Shown: one piece after another, positions 44,601 through 57,131 of the stretch
How the letters are laid out: each line of letters begins with the position of its first letter
Numbering within the stretch: position 1 is the first letter of the stretch
Origin: Lineus longissimus
Lineage: Eukaryota; Nemertea; Pilidiophora; Heteronemertea; Lineidae
Assembly (NCBI RefSeq): GCF_910592395.1
Contig: NC_088312.1
Location: forward strand, 6,326,001 to 6,390,000
Direction: 5' to 3'
DNA: 64,000 nucleotides
Notes under the pieces: model-generated
What the model saw: the letters and a program-made list of their open reading frames with translations, nothing else
Database searches by the model: none
What the model was told of the DNA's origin: nothing
Translations under genes and position numbers: made by a program

Positions 44601-45540
44601 GTAAGTTGCAGACAGAATGAGTAAGAGAAGCTTTAATCAGTCATAAGGTTACAAATTCTCAAATTACATTGAGGTGTGAAGTATTTATAACATCATTTTT
44701 ATACAAATGCATCTAATTCAATGGCAAACCATTAGTCATTACTTTTCATGTTGGGATGATGCTTTTGTGCTATACAAAATATAATGACTACTTTCATAAA
44801 TACCAGAGGTCAGAGCGCTCTCATTGCCAGCTATTTTTAATTCCTTTGCGTTCCTTTGTAAGCCACAATGTGTCAGAATGCCCATCTTAAGTTTCTGCCA
44901 CAAGGTGAAAGAAATGATTCACGAGAAACATCAGACAGATGGATCTATATATCTTACAAATTGCTCATAATGGGATTGTCTCTACATGTTCCTCCAAGCT
45001 TTTTCTGTCACCACAAACTGGCTTAATACTGCAACCTTGAGCCATAAAAGTAACCCCCCTGAGCAGTTATATTATGCAATGGGTGGCATTCCAGCTCTTA
45101 CTGCGACCAGCAGTATCAGAAGCAACCTCTCCGAGGTGCGCACTGCAACTGTAAAGTTGCTCCAGCCAATAATGATATCACATAATATGTCGGCAAGATA
45201 CATCAAAACATTATCCGCCTGCCGACTAGAAGGAACTCTGCAGCTGGTAATCAAGGGGAAAAAATCATGTAATATGTCGTCGGGTTTAGCTTTGATGTTG
45301 CAACATTCATGTTCTGGGTCTTTTATCATGTTTATTGATTGATCAGGCGTTGGAGAGAAAAGGACAGAGACGTCCTGATTAAGGAAGCAGTTTTTCATAT
45401 GACACATAAAAACCTTAGAAATGGAATGAGACATGGCTTATTACAGTAATTTGGAATTTGGAGTATCTTTTTCAAATGCAGGAGACAGATTACAGCTGAT
45501 TGCTTCAGAACGGGCTCTTGGTAATAACATGTGGCAATTG

Positions 45541-45610
45541 TAGGCAGTGTAGCTGAAGAGCATCGGCATCAAAAGGTTGTGGGTTCGACATCGGGCCGCA
45601 TCTTTGCTAA
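45541..45610 (+). mobile_element. tRNA-like SINE head (A and B boxes)
   Basis: tgtagctgaagagcatcgg resembles an A box. ggttgtgggttcgacatcgg, about 30 bp later, contains a B-box core (GGTTCGA). A clean cloverleaf with paired acceptor stem is not evident, so I call it a SINE head rather than a tRNA gene. Confidence 0.4.
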
Positions 45611-46047
45611 CTAACCCGCACCTGCAGAGACTCGGTCTCCATCCAACTGCTTCCTGCCAAGGCGGACTAGGCGACCAAATGCCTGGACTTATTCTGCAGG
45701 ATTGCCCCTGACGAAAAGAAGACAAGACTTTTGGTTGAGTCAAAATCACTGGAGACAAAGCTGTGGGAAATGCCATAGACCTGTTTGGTCGTTAAACCCC
45801 CAACGGTTGTTTTTTTTTCTCACTTATTTTCACTTGGATTCAAAGTATGCCGCAAAAAATAGATAAAATCTGTCTTAGAAAGGAGACTTCATAAGAAGGA
45901 ATAAGCTTTATAAGGTTGAAGGTGAAAATATGAGTTAAGTATGAGCTTTCTTCAAAAGTATCACAAACTTTATGTAAAAACACTAATGAAAAAGAGAATA
46001 AGCCGATGAAATGAAGCTGGGAAGTCCACATCAAAGGTGGAAAAACG

Positions 46048-46636
46048 TTTGAAACTGTTTGAAGTTTGAGGGATATTCATTACATGTAAATAGTTCAAAA
46101 GGTGCATCTTTCTGATTCAAAAGATCTCTTTAGAGTCAGTCCCGCTTTATCTCCCACTTCTGCTCTCTCAAATTGGAAAACTTTTGGCGATGGCTTAGCA
46201 TGATTTTATCACATTCCCGGCGTCATATATCGTTCATTCCATCAATTAGATGAGGCCATCCTAGTAAGCAGTTTAAACATCCCACAACGCAACATTTTAC
46301 AAACTATGCTCTTCACAAAGTAAGACAATGATTGTAATGATTTTGAAACTGTTTGAAGTTTGAGGGATATTCATTACATGTAAATAGTTCAAAAGGTGCA
46401 TCTTTCTGATTCAAAAGATCTCTTTAGAGTCAGTCCCGCTTTATCTCCCACTTCTGCTCTCTCAAATTGGAAAACTTTTGGCGATGACTTAGCATGATTT
46501 TATCACATTCCCGGCGTCATATATCGTTCATTCCATCAATTAGATGAGGCCATCCTAGTAAGCAGTTTAAACATCCCACAACGCAACATTTTACAAACTA
46601 TGCTCTTCACAAAGTAAGACAATGATTGTAATGATT
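46048..46636. repeat. Near-identical tandem duplication, 294-bp unit
   Basis: The block starting tttgaaactgtttgaagttt at 46048 is repeated from 46342. By eye the copies differ at about one base (gatggcttagc versus gatgacttagc). No ORF is conserved. This is either a very recent duplication or an assembly duplicate. Confidence 0.85.
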
Positions 46637-48118
46637 ATGTTACAAGGGCCGGGAAATAAAAAGCTAAAATAATTTCCAAAAACTTGAGCATTTTAGCTGA
46701 GGTAACATTACCGAAGTACATGTAAACACTGAAAATTGGTCACCCTATTGAAAAAGGATGGGAGGGACTTATGTCTAAAGTTACCCTGAATCTGCAGAAA
46801 AGAGAAGTTTATTGGCCTCAGACAGACAAGATCAAGTAAACAAAGAAAGGTTATCCCAGGGTAGTGGCATTGTTTCAGGAGAGATACTATATCAAGCATG
46901 TTGTCGAATTATTCTGGCAGAGCCTTTTGATGTGCTGGTGCTAAAATAGGTGACAATGATTTGTCACCTGAAATGCTGATGCAGATGTCTTTTAAGCTGG
47001 ATGGACATAGCGACACATTTTTAGAAAATTCCTTTGAAATACTTAGATGCTTACTATATGGAGTGAGTATATCGTCGATGAGCATTGACCTAATCAGGTT
47101 ACATAACAAACAGGGATCACACCCAAGGATTAGTGCGTTGTTTTAGGACTGCTTTTTTGCTGGTGATTGTTTTTGTGAGAAAACTGCCTTTGAAAGCCAA
47201 GATCTGCACTCTGCAGGGCCTCCTGACAGAAAAGGTGTCGTATGAAAAAGTGCCGACAAAATCAGATGACAACACTTTTTTCAGCAAACATTGAATAACC
47301 TTAGAAAAATCATTGTGTAATACAATGATAGGGTTTTTAAGACAACAGTTTGTGATTACAGTCTTAGAAACAAGCATATCAGAAATCATATTGATCAAAG
47401 CATGGTGGCAAGCAATCCCTGGGAATAGTACAGGGCTATTCCCTTAGACAATTTTTTTTCATGAAATATCTTTGTAGAATACATCTGCCAGACAGGAAGA
47501 GCATAAGTGACCTTGATCTTGTGTCAGTACTCCCAATTTAAGAAATTGAAAGGTAAATTAAATGTATCTATCGCAACATTCTTATCCTAACTCATTTACC
47601 TTCTAAAGCATAAATGGACAACAAATTTATCAAAGTGGAGCATTACTTTCAATTAGTAGGATCATGTCTTCACCGATTAAGTACAAGCTAAAGTACAAAG
47701 TGATCCTTTCCCGTTACCTTGACAAAAGGCAACTAAATGGCCCGACAGAATGTGACTGAGAGCCTCAAGAAGCAGTTGACCTTTTCTGATGACAAATAAG
47801 TAACATTACTGAAAGACGAAGAGGACAAACAAAAGGAAACTGAGGTTGCTATAACAATTTATTTCACTTGCATTGTTTTTGCACACGAATGCCCCTATAT
47901 GTTTTGGGGCTATATGTTTGGTTTGAAAGGTACTGGATATCCTCCAAGACTTTAGGATATGCAGAATTCTCCAAATACATCATTTGCCCCTATAATGTGT
48001 ACATATACATTCTCTCTGCATCGCTTTTGTGCATAGGGGAATTGGCTTGCAAAAGACAATGCCAGACAGAGAAATCATAGGCAATATTCCTCATACTTTG
48101 TCTGAGCCAATTGGTATC

Positions 48119-48322
48119 AATAGGGCCGTTTAGACGACGCGAAAAAATCCGGATGCGTCCCGAATCCGGATTAATTTTTCGTCGTGTAAACGCAAAAAGA
48201 TCCGGATCAATGTGGTTGCATCCGGACTAAAAAGGTACCATCGCCTTGGGTGGTTTTAATCCGGATTCATCCAGATTCGATCCGAATGCGGTCTTTTCGC
48301 CTGTCGTCTAAACGGCCCTATT
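48119..48322. mobile_element. 204-bp MITE with perfect 20-bp TIRs
   Basis: aatagggccgtttagacgac (48119-48138) is the exact reverse complement of 48303-48322. The interior contains several TCCGGAT/ATCCGGA motifs (for example aatccggat, gatccggatc), so it is palindromic at several scales. The high CpG content contrasts with the flanks, which suggests recent arrival. Confidence 0.7.
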
Positions 48323-49014
48323 ATGGCCGCTGGTCAGAAAACCCTTAACGACAGAAAAAAATCCGATAGTTCTCTTTAAATCCTTCAATTTAATGTCAAA
48401 GGTATTGGTCACAACTTGTCTTTCTTCTCCACACACTCGATAAATATCCAAATTGACAGAGTATCATTCCCAACTCATGTAAATACAAAGACCTTTGAGA
48501 GAGAACTGAGCAGTGAAATACATACAGGAGAGATGAATTGGATATGGTTTTATTCCCTTCTGTGATCGATTGATGCTTTACACAAAGAACGAAATGATAA
48601 TTGGATAATAATGGAGAGATCGTGACTGACTGAAAGTAAACCGTCATAATATTTACTCTTTTTTTATCGATCGTATGTGTCAGACAGAGATATTGTTATT
48701 CAGAATCAGCCGTGCAACTCATAATTAGTGGACTCCCCGTCATGCCTTATGATTATAGGACTCCCAACCAAACCTGCCCAATATGAATTAACCACGGCTA
48801 TTCGTATCAAAGGCACTTGAGATATCAATGACCAGGGATAGTCCATGCAGCAAATAACCAACCTTTTTATCTTGTCTGTGGTTTGTAGGTGCGCCTTGTT
48901 ATGGGTGTATGTTCATCGCTGCAAGTATGGATTTAAACTTGATCGCTGAGATATCTGGAAAGTTTGTTCAGGCGTATAGTCTATACAGCATCAGTGTAAT
49001 TCATATTCAGTATG

Positions 49015-49250
49015 TACAGTGGAACCCGGTCGGCGACCAACCTGGTAATGCAACCACCCCACTATGACGACCAGGAATCGCCCGTCCCGCATGGTTTCCT
49101 CTCTCTTTATTTTTTCACTTTTTTCTGCTCAAAATGAAGCAACATCATCAGTCCCAAAACATTTTGGACTTTGAAAATTTTTCAAAATTTTGAAGTGACT
49201 GAATGATGAAAAAATTTCTAAGTCCAAATATTTTTTTCACTTTTTTTCCC
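49015..49250. mobile_element. Second modular element of family B, starting TACAGTGGAACCCGG
   Basis: The terminus tacagtggaacccgg (49015-49029) is the reverse complement of the 35921 end of the other copy, with one extra base pair of context. The interior shares tttctgctcaaaatg, catcatcagtcccaaaac, ctttgaaaatttttc and tttctaagtccaaata. The last two of these modules form a hairpin with each other. Confidence 0.55.
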
Positions 49251-49974
49251 TTTCTTTTTCTCCCTTATCTGGATAACAAGCAAATCCCTAGAAAGATGGT
49301 AACAAAGAAAAGGAAGGATCCCTTGTGAACTATAGCTGCGCATTTAGATTTTTTCAAGTGTAAATATTTATCCATCAGATAGCTTGGAAGGCAAGAACAA
49401 TTCCTTCACCAAGCTAACAACCAAGATGCACAGGAAGTAACCAAAGAAAACAAGCCTGTAAACTTGCAAGCAAACATTTTCCATCATTTCATCCAACTGG
49501 AAGAAAAATTTCAACAATAATAGAAAGGTTAACTGCTCGATAAATAGTAGACGTGATGGAACAACCAAGACGAGGAAAGGAGTCATCTGTTATGCCCTGG
49601 GTGTTGTGAAGTAAAATGATGAAGAAAGGTTTTAAAATATATATATATATGCATTAAATGACATAAATATGGACAGGTTTTCAAAAAGGATAAAGTCTGG
49701 CAGTTGTGAGAGTTTCTTGAAACAGGAGGAAGTTCTAAAGTAGACTGGAGCCAAGCACATATGTGCAAGCTCCCCAAGATGTTAACAGCATGGAATATTC
49801 TCAATAGGAAAGGGACTGAACGAAAAACCTACAGGCCTATGTAGGCCCAATGGGCATTAGGGCCCACACAATAGGCAGTGGGTTCAAATGTATCAAGATG
49901 GCAGATGAACCCCATAGGCCTAGTCCTACATAACATCATCGGTGACAAAATCCAAAAAGGGGCTTTGATCATTT

Positions 49975-50146
49975 GTGACCTGTTTTAGCAAAACCAGTTG
50001 CATGTCGCTCTGAGCTTGGCAGGTTGAGACGGACTGTTTGTTCATTTCACTATTGTCTGCCTTTTGTGAAATCTGACGACATCTCCTGGTGTCATCTAGG
50101 CTCATCTTATGTGCGACATGCGATTTGTTTTGCTAGAACGGGTGAC
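49975..50146. mobile_element. Hairpin MITE with 34-bp inverted arms
   Basis: The arm 49975-50008 (containing ttttagcaaaacc and gcatgtcgc) matches the reverse complement of 50113-50146 at 28 of 34 positions. The 104-bp centre is non-coding. Flanks share tttgtga on both sides in inverted form. Confidence 0.6.
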
Positions 50147-50961
50147 ATTTGTGATGGTTCAGAATATATGCAAATAAATACGAAACTATAGAAATAAACT
50201 CAATGTCTTTTACCTCGACAAGTATGAGAAAATAACCAACATAATAAAAAAAGCCATCTAATGAGCTTAACACACATTGCCTTCAAGAGCAACATATTAC
50301 ACTACCTTATTACTATAACTTCACCAAGGTTTGTTGTCAACTTCTTCTCTGATAAATCTCTGAAAGATAATAGCATCCAACCCAAATCCTGTTCACCCCA
50401 TTAGCAATTTGCCACATTCCCATAGCAATGAACCAACCACAAGAGAGATAGTATTTACACTTGTTTAGAAAGCTCTGCTACGCTTGTCTCTCCTTTGAGT
50501 CGGAGGAACATGCCCACAAGGCACAATTAGTGGAATGGAAAGAAACTGTTTTCAAAGGAGATTTGCTGACTAGATATGTTATTGCTCAGTCATCTTGTTG
50601 TACTAACAGTCGCCATGCTGAGGAAGTGAGGATACCATTCTGTATAAGATGCTTTAATTGATACAGTCTGGAGAAAGTTAACTTTAGCTAAGTTTGTTGA
50701 TATTATATCTTATTTCCCTCACCAAATATACTACTTTTTCTATTCGCCATGCCTTCCATTTGCTCTCAGCTCTTTTCTGGAGAGAACGCAACTTTTCATA
50801 TTCTTTTCTAAGTGTTAGAAATCAGATGCGTGCAAGAATGACCTATCCTGAGGACAATACCATTGGACTGTGAGGTATGAAATCCAGCAGATGGTCAGAC
50901 CCGGACAAAAAGGAAATCCATAGCAGTGGCTTGAAGGAAGAGCAGCTGCTAATGGAAGGAG

Positions 50962-51171
50962 GGTCAATACACAATGGTAGCTCATATTTCAACACTGATT
51001 GATTCGGGTGTCAGATCATCATGAAAATCATAGGTAATGACACAATAATGACATATTAATGACATGATAATGACAGGTAACGGAGGAAGGGCAGTGGATA
51101 ATGTGAGAATGGTCAATACCCAATGGTAGCTCATAATTTAACACCGACTGATCAGGGTGACAGATCATCAT
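50962..51171. repeat. Direct repeat with 149-bp spacing
   Basis: ggtcaatacacaatggtagc (50962) and its variant at 51111 are each followed by ctcata, aacac-gattga-type sequence and cagatcatcat. Confidence 0.55.
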
Positions 51172-52583
51172 AGAAATGACAGGAAGGTGTTTATGGATAT
51201 GTCATCATTCCAAAAGTCTTTTGATATTCGGCTTGAAAGGGTGTGGCTTCAATAATCACTGTCCAGAGTTACCACATTCCTTTAATCAAAGTCAATAATA
51301 CATCTCACCCCTTGCATCTTACATAACAGATGCTGGTTACAAATTTAAATGACCTAACGATATTTGATGAGGCGATCAGGAGTGAAGCCGATTTCTGACA
51401 TGCTTTCCAATAAATGATAAAGAAAGTCATCTGTAAACTTCAATCTAGGTATCATAAACCTCAAATCATGAAATAACATGACAGATACCATTTGGCAAAT
51501 TGAACAACAGAAAAACCATCTTAACACAATACAACAACAAATTTGACATAACTGATCCCCCTATACAAAATGTTATACTGAATAACACACAACCTGAAAA
51601 GTCTGATAACTTGGCCGTTTTATTTTTATGTGAAGCTTACATCCATAGAACTAACTGCTGTACCATTCTATTCATCAAATCATTTACCGCAGCTATTCTT
51701 AAACAAGACATGAAAGTCTCCATTAGAGACGTCCATGCTAGCTAGTATTATCGTTAGCTGAGTTGTATGAAATGCATATTTTTAATGGAACTAAATGCAT
51801 CTTGTACACTTTGGAAAAAGGAAAAGAAGGCACTCCTAGTTTCTCAAGTCCATTAGGAACTCCCAAGCTTGTTGCTTAATGAGTTGTATAAGTTTTACCT
51901 TTAATGGATAGCATCACATAATTGCATCACATGAAGAAAAAAAATTCTATTCTATTTTTAAAATTCGTTTACAGTTGCTGCTTCTTTTATAAACTTTGGA
52001 TATTGATTAAGAAATGATATCCCCAAAATAGCCAACTCATTACTAATGGCAGTTAATTCAGTAGCATTGTAACTAAATTGATATAGCAACTTTAGCCCTT
52101 AGGTTACCAAGTATGATGTTTTCATACTATTTCACAATTTCCATAACTTTCTAATTTCTTCACAACTTGTTAACATCATCTTGACTTCACGCCCTCTGGC
52201 ATATGTCATTGTCACAAAAGCCTCGCTAATTAAAACCACGACATTTGCAGAAATGAAGTCAATTTAGCTGGCGGTGGCAATATTCAATGGTGGAAATCAA
52301 AAATTAGCATTGCCCTCTGGCAGTTTCCAGTGCTGTCTGCTCCTCTAATTGCCCTAGTTACCATCACAAACATTACTGAAGCTGGAAACAAATTTTGAGT
52401 GCAATTGGCACAGAATCACCAAGAAATGAGCTATGATCTAGTGAACTACAATTGTATCTGGAGGCAGGGTAGACCCTCGATCTGTATGGCTATAGCAACA
52501 GCATTCTTCAAAAGATATAGTGCCGTTAGTTGCAAAATAACTGAGCCATGAGCCTGCAGCCCAGATTTACCAAAAGGTCTTAT

Positions 52584-52672
52584 CAAAGAGATACATGTAC
52601 ACCATTCACATTTACTGGTGGCTCAGGAAAATAGAAATGCACTTATACACAATACCATAGTGCAGTTATTAT
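52584..52672 (+). mobile_element. Truncated copy of dispersed family A (left part)
   Basis: It contains tttactggtggctcaggaaa, atagaaatgcacttatacac and catagtgcagttatt in the same order as the 30268 copy, and then diverges. Confidence 0.55.
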
Positions 52673-54340
52673 TCCTTTTCTGACCAGCAGAGGGGGGAAC
52701 GTATGCGGACCCATTTTTGAGGAAATGGCTGGGCCATTGTAATCACCAGTAGCCAAGAGACAAAACAGTGAGATGTAGCTGTTTAGACCTGAAACCTGGT
52801 CTGACAATTTCCTTATTGACTCAATCTTATTGGGAAAGCAATAAATGTGGCTGGAACTACATGTAGTAGTGTCATGGCACCACCGAATCTTTTCCTCAGA
52901 CAAATCAGCCTAATTGGCATACGCCGCCACATCACCCGAACCAATGTTGTATCAGCGCTTTGTCAACGCCAGCATCCATGTCAGTTGGGAGATCATCTGG
53001 TATTGTTACCTCAGCGATAATGATTATAGTACATACACCTATTGCCTGGCTTGTCAAATATCACGCTTTAAGCTAGTGTAAATAACCTGAGACTTGATTC
53101 CACCCACATATCAACTCGTAATGACATTTCTCGGGTGCAGGAATGAATAGTCGAAAAACATCACTGTACGAAATAAGTCTTTTAAATAATTTTATAACTG
53201 AGTCAGATTTAGCATATAAAGTGAAATTCAGGAGAAGTTGAGCAGCGTGTTGCCCGTAATAAGTTTTCTCACCAAAATACACTGTTGTCGGGAGCATAAC
53301 AAGTGGAACCACATCTGGAATTCAACCTCCATTTCTCAAGCTTCAACATGAATTTTTATCCAACTTGTCTACTTCAATTCAGCGCATACCCAAAAATGGG
53401 CAGAAATTGTCATCGTTGTTTCATGCTACGGACTATATGTAGCTGAGGTAAATAGTTACTATGATCCTGATTTGGTACCATTAGTGGCTTTATACATTAA
53501 GTCAATGATGCTAACTGATCTAGTTACACGCTGGGACAGATCTGTGAAACTATCAATTGGTAAAAGCAAGGTCATTCATTACCTACCAAATTAATTTTAT
53601 TCTCAGCAAAAGAGTACTACATCTCCATTTTGTCCCCGTACCCGGGGGCCTCTTCCCTGCCTCCCCCCAGATGTTGATGTTGCCCTAACAGCTCCAATCA
53701 GGCATCTTACACATACATACTGCCGAGATGTCAACTTGGAGATCTCTCAAGTCTTCAATTAAACAGCTTCTAGACTCTCCACACTAATGGAGTGCCTTCA
53801 TCTCAGCCTTCATCTCAGCAATGGAGTATAGTGGAAACTAAACATTTTGGCTTTGAGTCTCTAAGTGCAGTGCAAACTTGATGCTTTTACTCAGAAACAC
53901 TAAAGGTTATTATAAAATATGAAATGTCTTGATTCAATGAGGCAAAATTGCTTATGGTGTTGACATTCTAATGCTGGTGGCTCCTAATAACGCCCTCAAT
54001 GTTATTCAGGCCTTACTCCATGAATTTCTCATCTCCAATCCATCACTGGCCGACTGCCTAGCTTGAGCCCTTATCTTATCCAAGTTGACTGCTCTAACGA
54101 CAACTAGATAGTGATATTTTATGCTACTCTCATCAGTTAACCATTGTCTCAGCTCCCGAGTGTGTAGTTGTCCAGAAGTGTCATCATTATCAAATCACAG
54201 CTAAAACCTTTCGTAGCAACTTAAAGAGGTACAAACATTGTACAGAAAAATCTCACTATCTTCGGCTGAAATAATTTGATTACTGCTAAGACTGAAAGGC
54301 TGTCACTTTGGTGAATAATTCACCAAACTTGGAATCCCTG

Positions 54341-54523
54341 GTGAAATATTGGCCCAGAGGGATTGTCATGAAAGTCAGTTCTCAGGGTCAACTTAGGTTT
54401 TGTCATGTTCAGCTAAACAGAGTTTTCAATTCCATTTTTTGTGGCTTGAGATTTGGATGGTCAGTATTTCATTAAACTTAGATTCTCAGGTGAAAAATTG
54501 GCCCAGAGGGATTGTCATGGAAG
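54341..54523. repeat. Direct repeat with 149-bp spacing
   Basis: ggcccagagggattgtcatg with gtgaaatatt (or gtgaaaaatt) before it occurs at 54341 and 54490. Flanking words such as attaaactt and gttctca are also shared. Confidence 0.6.
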
Positions 54524-55302
54524 TTGGTTCTCACACAGAAGTGTTGGGCATGTCACCTGCCATGTAGTTTGATGTTAGCATTCCTAATCCAATAGCAACT
54601 TCCTGAGGCATTTGAGACTAGGAGGAAACTATCGAGACTTCAATATCAGAAATGCCTTTCGCAATATCATACTGTCTACATCAGTTTTAAAAGTTTTCTC
54701 CATGAAAAATAAAACACTCAAAGCATGACATGGTACTCATTATAAATTGATTCAAGGCACAATATTCAAATTTTGTGTCTTTTTTTAATCGATTCAAAAA
54801 CCCTGGTTTTCTGTTCAAATAGGGAAATGCCTGAAGCTACAATGGATTGATTTTTGTTCGTCTGGAACATTGGTATGCAATATTATCATACAATATACAA
54901 TTCAATATACGCCTGAAGATATCATTGGTTGTTTTGGTTAAACTTTGGGTTAAGTGTAGGTATTTAAAACATGTATGCCTACTGTTAGGTTATAATTATC
55001 AGTAAATCGATGCCAGTCGATAATTCTTTAAGATGAAAATGATGGTGAACCGTAATATCACAACACTTAAACAACAGATTATTTGTCAAGAATACAACAC
55101 AAAAGCAACCTTACCAAGGTTCCTAAGCTCCCGAGAGCCTGATCACTGGAAGTACCTCAGAGAATTGTGACACTGTTATGGAATGACTTGGGGACCATGC
55201 TATAGTTGAATTCTAAAGACACAAGGCGTGGAGTTCTTCTGTGAAGAGCAAGGAATTTCATTTCCTTGACAGCTAAGCCGGGTTATTGAGAAATACAATA
55301 CT

Positions 55303-55376
55303 GGGTTCTCCCAATAATCGAACCCGTGCCATATAGTGTGGTAGCCAGCAGTGTTAACCGCTAGGATATATGGCTC
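55303..55376 (-). mobile_element. tRNA-like sequence, SINE head or tRNA pseudogene
   Basis: Read on the - strand, the 74-nt block starts ggagccatatatcc, has an A-box-like tagcggttaacactg, then ctggctaccacac, and a B box ggcacgggttcgattat. Spacing fits a tRNA-derived promoter. The outer stem is not cleanly paired, so function as a tRNA is doubtful. Confidence 0.45.
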
Positions 55377-55901
55377 CTCAAGGCATGTTGTGAGAACCTC
55401 ATTCATGATGAGCATGTCAACCGGACAATGCCTGACAACATCAGATACCCAACATGGCAGCTGGCACTGGCAGAATCGGGACCCCCCAAGGGAAGCTGCA
55501 GGTGGTTGTACCAATGTGCCAGGACCCACGGCAGGTCATGTTCTTTCCGTCACTTCCTCCATCATTGCAAGCTAGCCAGTGGATAAGGTTTTGTCAGGCA
55601 ATATTGGACAGGGTGACAGTCGCTGTCATGCCACCTGACGCTGCCCGGAATGCAAGGGGACCATCAACCCCCAGTAACTGATCGCAGAAGGGAAAGGAGT
55701 CACTATCCTACCATCTCACACTGATCGAAATGTCAGGGGAGACCATATCCCCAAGAAACTAGTCACAGGAAGGAAGGTACTCAATATCCGGGCAATATCA
55801 GGCACATCAGACAGGGCTCTTGTCTCTATTACACCATCTGCCACTGCCCGAAATGCCAGGGGAAACCATAAACCCTAAGTATCTGGTCACACGAAGGAAG
55901 T

Positions 55902-56071
55902 CAGTTTGGACAGGGCTCAGGTCAACGTCACACCACTAATGCCAGGGGAGGCTGCAGGCCCAAGTTTCTGGTCCCAGGAAGGAAGCCAGTTTGGACAGGG
56001 CTCAGGTCAATGTCACACCACTAATGCCAGGGGAGGCTGCAGGCCCAAGTTTCTGGTCCCAGGAAGGAAGC
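55902..56071. repeat. Minisatellite, two near-perfect 85-bp units with older decayed units upstream
   Basis: cagtttggacagggctcagg recurs at 55902 and 55987 with almost identical following sequence (atgccaggggaggctgcagg, caagtttctggtcccaggaa). Diverged units with the same gccaggggaaacc and ggaagg motifs extend back to about 55580. The + strand ORFs here follow the repeat, not a conserved protein. Confidence 0.7.
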
Positions 56072-56965
56072 CACTCCATACCCAACCATCAATGATATCA
56101 TATTCAACATCCATGACAAGGGACAAGGGCAGCTAGTTCTTTCCAAGGGAGAAGGCTTTGATCAATTGTCGTACTAGAATATTCAGGAAAGGAAAAGTCC
56201 GACATCTCTAAGATTACCACAGCTTTGACAATAGTACTTTCACGCTGACTGAATTGGATAAAATAATTCAGCTTGTGTTGCCTGCTGTTGCAGCATGTTG
56301 CTTCCAATGCAGTATGCTTTAACTGCACATTGCTTGTGTAGCATATTGCTTCATAGGCAGCTGCAGGGTTTACTTTACTGTTTGTGCTCAATCTTTCCTC
56401 AGCAGAGCCTTCAGTAGCACAATATGATCTTGAAGCAAATTAGTGCAACTAATAAATCACTGAAATGTGCAACAAAAAGATATTGTGTTTGCAGGTAAAA
56501 CCATACCAGTAACTGCTAGGTTTAATATTGAATGATGGCTGCAGCCATCACCTATTCTTGTCAAAGACACTTGCGCTGACTGCTGTATTAGTGAGTACAA
56601 TTTGTTACATGTGATCATGGTTGCAGTTCTCAGCGATTTAAATCAGGCAGGCTGAACAAAGACACAATTCTGTTCAAACTGCAATCTAATGTGACCATGA
56701 AATTATTGGTAAATGCTTCATTATAAATATCATAATCATCACTAATTTCAATTTCAATCAATTCTGTAGGATGGAATTTGAGCTAAAATTATTGTGAACG
56801 TGACACCACATATCACTGGCTCATTAATAGAGTTCGATAGAGTTAAGATAACTGTGAAATTAGACTTTAAAGTCTTGGACCAAAACAATACCGAATGTAT
56901 ACAACGACAGTATACGGTAATGATTTTATTGAAAATGACAATTAATTTCCTACATTTATAATCAC

Positions 56966-57131
56966 TGACTTTTAGATCAATTCAATGGCAATCCAATGCA
57001 GATATTGGGGTGATGTTGGGGTGACTTTTAGATCAATTCAGTGACAATCCAATGCAGATATTGGGGTGATGTTGGGGTGACTTTTACATCAATTCAGTGG
57101 CAATCCAATGCAGATATTGGGGTGATGTTGC
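56966..57131. repeat. Tandem repeat, three 56-bp units
   Basis: Units begin tgacttttagatcaattca at 56966, 57022 and 57078. Each carries caatccaatgcagatattgg and ggtgatgttg. Only two or three substitutions separate them. Confidence 0.8.

Noticed and set aside
45072-45434. Overlapping ORFs of about 120 codons on both strands (44986-45342 + and 45072-45434 -)
   Set aside because: No recognised motif, no matching splice sites, and being open on both strands is expected occasionally in 64 kb.
55303-55376. Functional tRNA gene
   Set aside because: The promoter boxes are present but the acceptor stem does not pair cleanly. A SINE head or pseudogene is likelier.
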